From the NCBI GenBank assembly GCA_964384485.1, contig CAYLLE010000001.1, positions 47,953 to 111,952 on the forward strand: a stretch of 64,000 bases of DNA, given 5' to 3'. The notes under the pieces were generated by a model, which was given only the letters and a program-made list of their open reading frames with translations, did not search any database and was not told where the DNA came from. This DNA is from CAYLLE01 sp964384485 (GTDB lineage Bacteria > Spirochaetota > Spirochaetia > CAYLLE01). Below are positions 51,452 to 59,982 of the stretch, piece after piece. The translations under genes and the position numbers were made by a program. The stretch's first letter is position 1. Each line of letters begins with the position of its first letter.

Positions 51452-51576
51452 CGGGTATTTTTTTCCGTGGAAAAACGGCAATTTCCGGTGATCCCGATAT
51501 ACGTAATTGCTTGTAATAATACAATTTATCAATTTTAATGCGAATGTGATCACCGGAAATTGCCGTTACATACCCG
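51452..51576. repeat. Long inverted repeat (20-bp perfect arms)
   Basis: Arms 51474-51493 and 51548-51567 are perfect 20-bp reverse complements (AACGGCAATTTCC and its complement at the outer end), separated by a 54-bp AT-rich spacer. A second outer pair CGGGTAT/ATACCCG (51452-51458, 51570-51576) extends it. No T-tract follows. With copy A of the repeat it fills the gene-free stretch between the two divergent genes; it may be a REP/MITE-like element. Confidence 0.85.
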
Positions 51577-51582
51577 CCCTTC

Positions 51583-51618
51583 TTGTTAATTCAATCAGAA
51601 TGGAATATCATTTATGTT
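51583..51618 (+). promoter_or_regulatory. M48 protease promoter, leaderless geometry
   Basis: TTGTTA (51583-51588), 17 bp, TATCAT (51606-51611), then 7 nt to the ATG at 51619. No Shine-Dalgarno. The upstream TTG that also opens the frame is inside the -35 and unlikely to be the start. Confidence 0.5.
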
Positions 51619-52644
51619 ATGCATCACGTGAAAAAAGTAAGATTCCCTGAAATTGATCATGTTACCTGGGAACATCCTGCTGACCGGGCAGCGTTAGGCA
51701 CCCTGGATCAGTTTTCAGGAATTATCAATACAATTAAGAGCTTTCTCGGCCTAACTTCCGGGAATTCTGTCCGCCTGCTTTTTACGGCATCGGCAGTTAA
51801 GGTGTCCGATCGGCAGTTTCCGGAATTACACCGGCAAATAGAAGAAGCTTCCGACATCCTTGATGCGCCGGAGATTCCGGAAGTGTTTGTGACCCAGAAT
51901 CCTGCAGTAAACGGCGCAACGTACGGTTTCGACAAACCTTTTGTAGTTATTAATTCAGGATCTCTGGAACTGCTCGACAAGGACGAAATCGGCGTCATGC
52001 TGGCACATGAACTCGGCCACGCGCTTTCGGGTCACGGGCCGTACAAAACGATACTCTGGTTTCTTGTAAACGCTTCTTCTGTCATAATCAAGGAGATACC
52101 CGGGGGAACCGCGGTACTTCAGACACTGGTGCTTCTCCTCCGGGAATGGAGCCGGAAGAGCGAATTAAGCGCGGATCGTGCGTCCCTTCTCGCCATACAG
52201 GACGCGGATATCTGCTTCCGAACCCTCATGAAAACCGCCGGGGGCGCCAGGATTGGACAGATGAGTCTGGAAGAGTTTATGCAGCAGGCCTTGGAGTATG
52301 AAGCTTCCGGCAGTTTCCTGGAAGGTGTACAGAAAATAATGAATGTTTTGAATCAGGATCATCCCTTTCCGGTAATCCGGCTAAAAGAATTAAAGGTCTG
52401 GCGGGATTCAGGAAGATATCAGAAAATCATTGAAGGCGAATACCCGCGAAGAGGTGATCCGAGGAGCCGGAAGCAGGAATTCAGGGAAGCGGCAGATCAA
52501 TACCGCGATGATTGGAAAAACTCGGGCAATCCGGTTAACCGGCTCGCGGCGGATATAAGCCAGGGTATAGAAAAAACCGGCAGAGAGATTGAAGGGGTTT
52601 TCAAAGATCTCTTCGGCGGCAGCGGCACGCCTAAGGAAAAATAA
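51619..52644 (+). CDS. M48-family zinc metalloprotease
   Basis: A 341-residue peptidase of the M48 (HtpX/Ste24/Oma1-like) family. Zinc motif HELGH (H130, E131, H134) is followed by the third ligand region SELSADRAS (E182, D186). A hydrophobic segment between them (TILWFLVNASSVIIKEIPGG ... VLQTLVLLL, about 144-174) may be membrane associated, but no N-terminal signal is seen. The C-terminal 100 residues are charged and helical. It probably degrades misfolded or membrane-associated proteins. The 3' end overlaps the convergent dehydrogenase gene by 14 bp. Confidence 0.9.
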   Translation: MHHVKKVRFPEIDHVTWEHPADRAALGTLDQFSGIINTIKSFLGLTSGNSVRLLFTASAVKVSDRQFPELHRQIEEASDILDAPEIPEVFVTQNPAVNGATYGFDKPFVVINSGSLELLDKDEIGVMLAHELGHALSGHGPYKTILWFLVNASSVIIKEIPGGTAVLQTLVLLLREWSRKSELSADRASLLAIQDADICFRTLMKTAGGARIGQMSLEEFMQQALEYEASGSFLEGVQKIMNVLNQDHPFPVIRLKELKVWRDSGRYQKIIEGEYPRRGDPRSRKQEFREAADQYRDDWKNSGNPVNRLAADISQGIEKTGREIEGVFKDLFGGSGTPKEK

Positions 52645-53665
52645 TCTGTACCTTTATACTTTTGTCATCCGGTGACACAGCGTACTCATAAGCTTTAATA
52701 GCATCATCAAACGGATACGTCTCGGTAATAAGCGGTTTTACATCTATTTTACCCGATCCCATTAGGTTAAGCGCCCTGGGATAAACATGGGCATACCGGA
52801 ATACGGTATCGATCCGCGCCTCTTTCGCCTGGGCGGCCACCATATCCAATGCTACCGTTTCTATCGGCATCCCTATATAAACAACCCTTCCCCCGGGCCG
52901 GAGATAATTAAACAGGCCTTCCGCGGCCTTTTTGCTTCCGCTGGCTTCGAAGACAATATCTACCCCCCAGCCTCCGGTAATTTCTTTAATTTTCCCGGAG
53001 AGATCCTCTTTTTGGACGTTTACCGGAACAACCGGACCGAATCCGGCAGCAATGTCAAGCTTGGGCTGTTTGATATCCGTAATAATTACCGTCGAACATC
53101 CGCCGGCCAAAGCCGCCATTGCGGTCACCATTCCGATGGTACCGGCACCGATTACAAGCGCTATATCTCCCGGCCGTATTTCAGCCTTTGAAGCGGCGTG
53201 CATCCCTATTGCCAGGGGTTCTACCAGGGCGCCTTCTTCTAAAGAAACGCCCTCAGGCAGTTTGTACGTAAAGTCAGCCGGGTGAACAACCTCGGACCGG
53301 AGACAGCCGTGAACAGGCGGTGTCGCCCAGAAGGAAACAGACGGGTCAAGGTTGTACATTCCCATCCGGGATTCCCTGCTCTTCGGATCAGGAATCCCCG
53401 GTTCCATGCAGACCCTGTCTCCCGGTTTTAAACGGGTGACATTTTTACCGACTTCGGAAATAATGCCGGATGCCTCGTGTCCGAGTATCATAGGTTCTTT
53501 CACGATAAAAGGTCCTATCTTGCCGTATTCATAATAATGAATATCGCTTCCGCAAATTCCTACGGCCTTGATATCGATCCGAACATCATCATCACCTAAT
53601 TTCTCATTCAGATCGACATCTCTTATCGCTAATTTACCTTTCTCTTCCAAAACAAGTGCTTTCAT
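52631..53665 (-). CDS. Zinc-dependent polyol dehydrogenase (sorbitol/xylitol/L-iditol dehydrogenase-like)
   Basis: A 344-residue medium-chain dehydrogenase. Catalytic zinc ligands C38 (GICGSDIHYYEYG), H63 and E64 (LGHEASG) are present. The sorbitol dehydrogenase signature MGMYNLDPSVSFWATPPVHGCL follows, and the four structural-zinc cysteines of alcohol dehydrogenases are absent, as in polyol dehydrogenases. The Rossmann motif is VIGAGTIGMV. It oxidises a polyol to a ketose with NAD+. ATG 53665 follows GGGAGGAAGG. It begins 34 bp after the VWA-protein stop, so read-through from the Bat-like operon is possible, but function points to carbohydrate metabolism. Confidence 0.92.
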   Translation of the reverse strand: MKALVLEEKGKLAIRDVDLNEKLGDDDVRIDIKAVGICGSDIHYYEYGKIGPFIVKEPMILGHEASGIISEVGKNVTRLKPGDRVCMEPGIPDPKSRESRMGMYNLDPSVSFWATPPVHGCLRSEVVHPADFTYKLPEGVSLEEGALVEPLAIGMHAASKAEIRPGDIALVIGAGTIGMVTAMAALAGGCSTVIITDIKQPKLDIAAGFGPVVPVNVQKEDLSGKIKEITGGWGVDIVFEASGSKKAAEGLFNYLRPGGRVVYIGMPIETVALDMVAAQAKEARIDTVFRYAHVYPRALNLMGSGKIDVKPLITETYPFDDAIKAYEYAVSPDDKSIKVQIIFP

Positions 53666-53699
53666 TTTCAACCTTCCTCCCTAGTCCGATACATATAGC

Positions 53700-56600
53700 C
53701 TACTCTCGTCGTGTGGAAAATGTAAAGGGGTTATGCGCCAATTCCTGTTTTTTCCGTCCCCTTCCGATCATCACATAGAGTTCTTCGTTGGAGTACTTAG
53801 GTCCGCCGAATTTCGTTTCTGAATCTTCCGGTCGGCGGGACAGCCGTCTCCGGAGAACTATCTCTAGGACCAGCAGGAACAAAGCCGCCGCCAAGAAAAA
53901 TAATAAATTCTCCCCGGTTTCGGTAAATTCCGTGTTATCTTCCCACCAGCTATCTTGTCCCGGTGTAAACCGGGTAATCATCCGTCCTCCGGTCCGCCGG
54001 GCGATTACCGACAAAAGCTCCGTATCAGTTCCGAATTTATTATATTCCTCCGGGTAGGGGATAGTGATGCTCTTGGTCCGGGCAAAATATTTTCCATCAT
54101 CATCCGCGGCCGTTATAAAAAATATACCTTCCCCGGCCATCTCGAAGGTTCCTGAATATCTGCCTGGTGCTGTCTGTTTTAACGGAATAGATAGAGAACC
54201 GGTTCCCGGCCTGATGACTGAAGCGGTAAGATCAAGGTAATTAATATATCTTGATTCCAGATCCAGTGCTTCCAAAGTAATTTCTGCTCTATTTCCGTTA
54301 TTCTGATGAATCGAAAGAGTAAGCTCCTCGGACTGACCGGGCCTTTCCAGCCACCTAGTCAAGCGGGTAACAAATACCTCGAATCCATCCCAGGTTAATA
54401 ATCTACTGCTCCATATCCCTTTCATATCGGCGGTAAAGGCGGCGCTTTTGCCTAATCCGTATCTCCAAAGTGAGAGGAGAGGGTTGCCCCCCGGCCCTTC
54501 AATAAGGAGATCACCCGCGTCTTTATTGTAGGTAAGTATAAGACCTTCGAAAACCGGGAGATCCGACGGCAGCTCCTGAGTCACCGGATGGGTATGGGTC
54601 TGTACCGGAACGAACGATTCTTCAAGTACAAATCCGCGGGACACGATAAGGGATTCTGTAGTAAAAAGCCGGGGAATCTCTGTGATTGAATCGGTGTGGT
54701 AATAGCGGCCTGCGCCTGCTTCAGCGATAGAGCGCATGAGATCTTGATCGGCATCGTTTCCTACCGCGATAGTCGATATTGTTACGGATGAATTTTTATA
54801 TAACGCAAGAAGTTCGGAAAAATTTTCTTTATCAGCTAACCCGTCGGAGAGAAGAACCACGTGTTTTACAGCCGATTCGGCGTCGGATACTGTTTTAAGT
54901 CCCTCCTCCAGGGCGGCGTATAAATTTGTGCCGCCTCCCGATTCCAATGTCGCCAGGCGGGAAACTATTTCATCCCGGTTTCCTGCCCGGGTCACCGGCA
55001 CCGTCCACTCCCGGTCGGCATCAAAAGAAAGCATGCCGATTCCGTAGAAGGGATTCAGTATTTCTATTGAACGGAAAACCGCTTCTTTAACCAGATCGAG
55101 TTTGGTTTTATTAGTACTTGATGTTCCCCCCATACTGCCGGATTTATCAACGATAAACACGATGGTAAGACTTGGAATATCTTTAGAGGATGATACATCC
55201 ATGGAAACAGGCAGCAAATCTTCAACAGGGGTACCGTAGTATCCTCCCAGGCCGAATGAGGAATCACCCCCAAGCATAAGAAATCCGCCTCCGCCGTGTT
55301 CAACGTAATCTTTCAGCATATTCATCTTGCTTAAAGAGATATCATGTCCCCCGACATTATCCATTACTATCAAATCATAAGACATGATCTTCTGCCGCTC
55401 CGCCGGTATCTCGGACGCATTGATCCTTTTTACGTTGAAATTTTGATTCCGCAGTACCTCAAAAGCGGGAACGGGTGAATCTGCTTCCGCAACATAAAGC
55501 ACCGACGGTTCATCCTGCAGGATCACCGCTGTTTGGTACGAGTTGTTCCCCGCTATGGTATCTTCCCCGGATATTATAACCGCTTCATACTCATGGATTC
55601 CTCCGGTATCGATCTGCCCGGTATAGGTAAATACATTTTCGCCGGGGGTTAGTAAAATCTCGGCTTCTCCAATGTATTCTCCGTCAAGATACAGTACAAG
55701 GGAAGCCGCGGTATCTATGTTTGATCCGACTACAATAGACACAGTATGAGGTTTACCTTTCCGCACATCTTCAGGAAGTCTGATATGTTTTACCAATACT
55801 TCGGAACCTGTAAATCCTCCCGCTGGAACAGTGTAGATCGGCACACCGGATCCAGCCGACGCATCGGCAGCACGGAGCGCGTTTCCGTCAGTTTCCAGCC
55901 CGTCCGACAGCAGGAAAATTTTCCCTCTCGTGTTCTCCTTCAGCATGGATAAAGCAAGCCGCACAGCTTTTTCGATATTGGTACCGCCGGACCCGGTGTC
56001 AGAATCGGAAAGAACCGGAGGAGCACTCGAAAGAGGTTTAACAGGCGAGGCGGAGGCACCGAAAGATATTACCGCGGTTTCCGTAGTTTCCGGCAAAGAA
56101 AAGGGTCCGTCTATTAGGTTTGCAAAGTTTTCTTTTATTTTTCCATCGGGAACACTTTCTGATTCGTCAACAAGAAAAACAACTGAAACAGGCTTTATCT
56201 CTTTTGTAAATGAAAAGCCGGAAAGTGCCGCGGCAGCAGCGGCAATCGACAAGACCCTTAAAACAAGAAAAGGTACTGCCCTCCCTCTCCGGGGACGGAT
56301 CCTTTTAATATAAACAATAAATTCTGTCACCAGGAATGCTAATCCGGCTATAGCGAAGATTTGCCAGAGCGGATAGGCACTCGCCCTTTCAGAGGGAGTC
56401 AAATGCCCGGAAACAGGAGTGTCCTCCGCCGGATAATCCGCGTCCATCTCGGACGGATCTTCCAGATTCACCGCCACCGGATATATTCTGTCATCCTGGA
56501 TGATCCGGTATATTCCCGCGTTGCGGGGATAGTAGGTCATTTTGTCCGGATTAGTCACGGTTACCCTTGATCCGTCCGGAGTCATAATAACAATCGGGCC

Positions 56601-58115
56601 GGATCGGAATTGCGTTAAGGGCAGTTCCTCTCCCAGCGCGACAGCCTGTTCAGCTTCTTCAAATCCTCCGGCATCGAGCCAGCTTAAGGCGTTGTGCATC
56701 AGAACAGGAAATGAAGGATCAAGCGTAAATGCCGTATCATCCAAAAGAAACGGGAAATATATAAAAGAAATTCCCCCGCTCCGGTAGGCGTACCCCAATC
56801 CTCCCGCCTCCGTGCCGATCAGCTCGGTAACGGGAGTTTCCGGGGAGGGATACACAACCCGGTAACGGCTCGGATCCAGTGCGGAAAAATCAGCACCCGC
56901 AATGACCGGATGGGACCGGTTGACCGAGGTAATTTCAGGATAATACCCGGTCTGTCCTTCTCTGAAAAAACCGGGAGGAGGTGCTCCGAATATGAGATAG
57001 TTCCCGGGCCTGAGAGGAGATACAGCCGGACCGTGCAGTATTGATATGTCTTCGGGTTTCTCGGTTTCCGGTATCACCGCCGCAGATTTAACTTTCTTTA
57101 CAGCAAGATTGGGGTAAACCGATAAAAACTCTTCCAGGAAAAAAGGTATATCCGGAGGAACGGAAACAGTCACCTTATCGGTTCTGCGGAAGGATAGACG
57201 GAAAAAATTATCCTGGGGCAGATCATCCTCGGGATAAAGCCCGGCAGTGATGATTCCCGATACGGGACCGCTGTACTCGTAAATTACCGTTTTTTCTCCA
57301 TCCGGAGGGAGAATAAAACTGTCCTGATACAGAGCTTCTCCATCCACCGTTATAATAAGATCCGCCTCCCGGGTCTCTCCGGAAAAGTTTTTACACCGCA
57401 CCAATATTTCATACGAATCAAGCTTCCCGTATTTTTTCCGGAATCTGAATGAGGTAATCCCCGAATTCACCCCGCCGCTGAATTTCATGTCGGGAATTGA
57501 TATTCCCGGGTACTGAAGCGCGGCTGCCTTTTTATTTCCATCGGTAAACAAAAAGACATTGCTTTTCCGGTTCGAATCAAACAGCGGATAAATGGTATCC
57601 AATGCAGCCGGTATGCCGCCTGGTCCGTCTTCGGCTGTACTGCTCCTAAGATTACGTATCACCGTTTCCTTGTCATCTGTCCAGGGGACAAGGATGTCCG
57701 GTACGGCCCCGGCAGCTACTACGGTTATCTCCGTATTTCTGCCGGTATTCCTTACCAGGTCAATAATCTCGGAAACAGCCTTTTGGTACCGCGTTCCGGA
57801 ACCTTCCCGGGTTCTCATACTGCCGGAAGCATCGATTACCACTGCTATCTTTCCGGATAATTTTCGGTGAATATCAGCCTCGGGTTTTAAAGCTGCCGTG
57901 CTTAATAAAGCGGCCGCGGATAATTGAAGGATAAGCAGGAGTGTGACGGGTAAATTAAGAAACCGCCTAAGACTGGATTTCTTTTCGTTTATTCTGTTCC
58001 AAAAAAAGAGAGATGATATTTCCTTTTCCCGGTATTTCAACCGGACAAGGTGAAAAAACAAAATAAGCGGTAAGGAAATAAAGAATATCAGACCGGTAGG
58101 ATTGGTAAAGGTCAC
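53700..58115 (-). CDS. Giant membrane protein with three VWA domains (BatA/BatB-like fusion)
   Basis: A 1471-residue protein. Residues 1-75 are a BatA-type N-terminus with two membrane helices. VWA domain 1 starts at MIDAS D95 (DASGSM), with TDG at 191-193 but lacking the usual threonine. A beta-rich, GATase-like stretch follows, then a membrane hairpin (about 583-635). VWA 2 has D650 (DESES), GGTN 710-713 and SDG 737-739. A GATase-like fold (MDNVGGHD to GGGGFLMLGG, 918-950) precedes VWA 3: D990 (DKSGSMG), GGTN 1061-1064, SDG 1090-1092. A C-terminal helix (near 1412-1430) ends it. Start GTG 58115 overlaps the DUF58 stop as GTGA. Bat-like proteins are linked to stress tolerance; this one's role is unknown. 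Confidence 0.85.
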   Translation of the reverse strand: MTFTNPTGLIFFISLPLILFFHLVRLKYREKEISSLFFWNRINEKKSSLRRFLNLPVTLLLILQLSAAALLSTAALKPEADIHRKLSGKIAVVIDASGSMRTREGSGTRYQKAVSEIIDLVRNTGRNTEITVVAAGAVPDILVPWTDDKETVIRNLRSSTAEDGPGGIPAALDTIYPLFDSNRKSNVFLFTDGNKKAAALQYPGISIPDMKFSGGVNSGITSFRFRKKYGKLDSYEILVRCKNFSGETREADLIITVDGEALYQDSFILPPDGEKTVIYEYSGPVSGIITAGLYPEDDLPQDNFFRLSFRRTDKVTVSVPPDIPFFLEEFLSVYPNLAVKKVKSAAVIPETEKPEDISILHGPAVSPLRPGNYLIFGAPPPGFFREGQTGYYPEITSVNRSHPVIAGADFSALDPSRYRVVYPSPETPVTELIGTEAGGLGYAYRSGGISFIYFPFLLDDTAFTLDPSFPVLMHNALSWLDAGGFEEAEQAVALGEELPLTQFRSGPIVIMTPDGSRVTVTNPDKMTYYPRNAGIYRIIQDDRIYPVAVNLEDPSEMDADYPAEDTPVSGHLTPSERASAYPLWQIFAIAGLAFLVTEFIVYIKRIRPRRGRAVPFLVLRVLSIAAAAAALSGFSFTKEIKPVSVVFLVDESESVPDGKIKENFANLIDGPFSLPETTETAVISFGASASPVKPLSSAPPVLSDSDTGSGGTNIEKAVRLALSMLKENTRGKIFLLSDGLETDGNALRAADASAGSGVPIYTVPAGGFTGSEVLVKHIRLPEDVRKGKPHTVSIVVGSNIDTAASLVLYLDGEYIGEAEILLTPGENVFTYTGQIDTGGIHEYEAVIISGEDTIAGNNSYQTAVILQDEPSVLYVAEADSPVPAFEVLRNQNFNVKRINASEIPAERQKIMSYDLIVMDNVGGHDISLSKMNMLKDYVEHGGGGFLMLGGDSSFGLGGYYGTPVEDLLPVSMDVSSSKDIPSLTIVFIVDKSGSMGGTSSTNKTKLDLVKEAVFRSIEILNPFYGIGMLSFDADREWTVPVTRAGNRDEIVSRLATLESGGGTNLYAALEEGLKTVSDAESAVKHVVLLSDGLADKENFSELLALYKNSSVTISTIAVGNDADQDLMRSIAEAGAGRYYHTDSITEIPRLFTTESLIVSRGFVLEESFVPVQTHTHPVTQELPSDLPVFEGLILTYNKDAGDLLIEGPGGNPLLSLWRYGLGKSAAFTADMKGIWSSRLLTWDGFEVFVTRLTRWLERPGQSEELTLSIHQNNGNRAEITLEALDLESRYINYLDLTASVIRPGTGSLSIPLKQTAPGRYSGTFEMAGEGIFFITAADDDGKYFARTKSITIPYPEEYNKFGTDTELLSVIARRTGGRMITRFTPGQDSWWEDNTEFTETGENLLFFLAAALFLLVLEIVLRRRLSRRPEDSETKFGGPKYSNEELYVMIGRGRKKQELAHNPFTFSTRRE

Positions 58116-59008
58116 CGCAGGTATACTCCTCCCCGCAGATAACGGAGTATAACATCTTCCGCAGGAACTCTGGGACTCACCCGGATATATTCAATGCCCT
58201 TTCTGATACAAAAATCCTCAACATCCCGAAGGTACTCCGCTACCGCGGTTTGGTACTTACGGATTACAGAGCCTGTTACATTTACCCGCAGGTCATTCCC
58301 CTTTTCACTGTCACGGAACCGGAATGAACCCTTGCGGTCGGGATTTGTTTCATCAGAGGATAAAACATGAATCAGGATAATATCAAATCTTGAAGCGGAA
58401 AGCGCAGCCAGTCCTTTCGTGTATCCATCCTCATCCATAAGATCAGTGATAATGATAATGATCCCGGGAGGTCCTGACCGCGCGGCATAATCGATCAGCG
58501 CTTTATTCAGTTCTGTTGTTCCTTCCGGTTTAACAGCCGATAAATAACCGAGGATATCGGAAAGATATTTTTTCCGTACGTTGACCTTCAGGGATTCCTT
58601 TAAAGAATCACTGAAGGAGCGGATATTCAACCGGTCATGACTTGATACAGCGATACATCCTAAGGCCGCCGCTGTCTGCCGGGCAAAATCAAACTTGCTG
58701 GGTTCACCGAAAGTCATGGACCGGCTTGAATCCAGCAGGATATGAACTGTTTGATCTTCTTCGGCATGGAACAGCTTAACCATTACCCGCCCGGAGCGCC
58801 TGTATATATTCCAGTCGATATAACGGAAATCGTCTCCTGCCTGATAATCACGGTAATCGGAAAATTCTTCGCTGAAACCGAACCGTTTTGTAATCCGTTC
58901 ACCCCTTAATTTTCCAGTCCGTTTTTTAGCCGCGATAAAAGATAGCCGTTCAATTTTCCGCAAAAACTCGTCGTTGAAAATGGAAGTATCCATATCTTTC
59001 AATCTCAC
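58112..59008 (-). CDS. DUF58 domain protein
   Basis: A 298-residue DUF58 protein, regularly found with MoxR ATPases. Its signature DYQAGDDFRYIDWNIYRRSGRVMVKLFHAEED lies near 55-85, followed by a degenerate VWA-like fold with LLDSSRSM. No membrane segment. Starts at GTG, overlapping the MoxR stop as GTGA, and its own stop overlaps the VWA gene start. It probably bridges the MoxR chaperone ATPase to VWA clients, by analogy with related systems. Confidence 0.93.
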   Translation of the reverse strand: MRLKDMDTSIFNDEFLRKIERLSFIAAKKRTGKLRGERITKRFGFSEEFSDYRDYQAGDDFRYIDWNIYRRSGRVMVKLFHAEEDQTVHILLDSSRSMTFGEPSKFDFARQTAAALGCIAVSSHDRLNIRSFSDSLKESLKVNVRKKYLSDILGYLSAVKPEGTTELNKALIDYAARSGPPGIIIIITDLMDEDGYTKGLAALSASRFDIILIHVLSSDETNPDRKGSFRFRDSEKGNDLRVNVTGSVIRKYQTAVAEYLRDVEDFCIRKGIEYIRVSPRVPAEDVILRYLRGGVYLR

Positions 59009-59982
59009 ACGTGTTCGGGAACCCGGTTCAGTAACACCCCTATTATGTCTTCGGGTGTTTTTCCTTCCGCCTCTCCTTCAAAATTCAGGATCAATCTATG
59101 CCGGAGAGCCGGATAAGCCGCGTTCCGGATATCATCAAATCCAACGTTGTACCTTCCGTCAAAAAGAGCCATGACTTTACCGGCTAAAATCAGACTGATA
59201 ACCCCTCTTGGACTGGCACCGTATCTAACATACCTTTTTATATCTTCGGGAGTATGTTCCGCCCCGGGATGAGAATACTGCACCAGAGAAACCGCGTATT
59301 CCTTTACTGCCTGAGGCACAGGTATTTCCCGTATCATTTCCTTAATGGAAAGAATTTCTTCCCTGTTAACAGCCGGAGATAATTCCGGCATCACCGATCC
59401 GGTTGTTCGATCCGCTATCACCGATAGATCTTTCCGGACAGGATATCCGACGGTAATTTTAAAGAAAAACCGGTCCATCTGCGCCTCCGGCAGCGGATAC
59501 GTTCCTTCCATCTCGATCGGATTTTGCGTCGCCAGGACGATGAATGGAGGTTCCAAGCGGTAGCTTGTTCCTCCTACCGTAACGGTCAACTCCTGCATTG
59601 CTTCGAGCAGGGCGGACTGAGTCTTCGGTGTTCCTCTGTTTATTTCATCCGCCAGGAGAATATTGGTGAAAACAGGTCCTTTCCGGAAAACAACACGCTG
59701 ACCCGCACGGTCGTCCTGTACAAGTACCTCCGTTCCGATAATATCGCCCGGCATAAGATCCGGGGTAAATTGAATTCTTCCGGTATCGAGACCCATCACT
59801 GTTCCCGCCGTCTTGATGACCAGTGTTTTCCCGAGCCCCGGTGCGCCTTCCAGAAGAACATGACCCCCTGCCAGAACTGCCGTGATTATCTGCCGGACAA
59901 CATCCTCATTTCCCACGACTGCCTTACCGATCTCCTGCTGAATTGTTTTCAGTTTTTCCGGAATAGCCGTTACCTCATTCAT
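59005..59982 (-). CDS. MoxR-family AAA+ ATPase
   Basis: A 325-residue AAA+ ATPase of the MoxR family. Walker A GAPGLGKT (46-53), Walker B ILLADEINR (108-116; D112, E113), the sensor segment LATQNPIEMEGTYPLPEAQMDRF and an arginine-rich lid GASPRGVISL. MoxR ATPases act as chaperones that insert cofactors or assemble complexes, usually with VWA-domain partners, as here. Starts at ATG overlapping the previous stop by ATGA. Confidence 0.96.
   Translation of the reverse strand: MNEVTAIPEKLKTIQQEIGKAVVGNEDVVRQIITAVLAGGHVLLEGAPGLGKTLVIKTAGTVMGLDTGRIQFTPDLMPGDIIGTEVLVQDDRAGQRVVFRKGPVFTNILLADEINRGTPKTQSALLEAMQELTVTVGGTSYRLEPPFIVLATQNPIEMEGTYPLPEAQMDRFFFKITVGYPVRKDLSVIADRTTGSVMPELSPAVNREEILSIKEMIREIPVPQAVKEYAVSLVQYSHPGAEHTPEDIKRYVRYGASPRGVISLILAGKVMALFDGRYNVGFDDIRNAAYPALRHRLILNFEGEAEGKTPEDIIGVLLNRVPEHV

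Noticed and set aside
53700..58115. Triple-VWA protein as two genes joined by a sequencing error
   Set aside because: The frame is continuous, with no internal start preceded by a ribosome-binding site noticed near the 583-650 junction; kept as one gene, though comparison with relatives would settle it.
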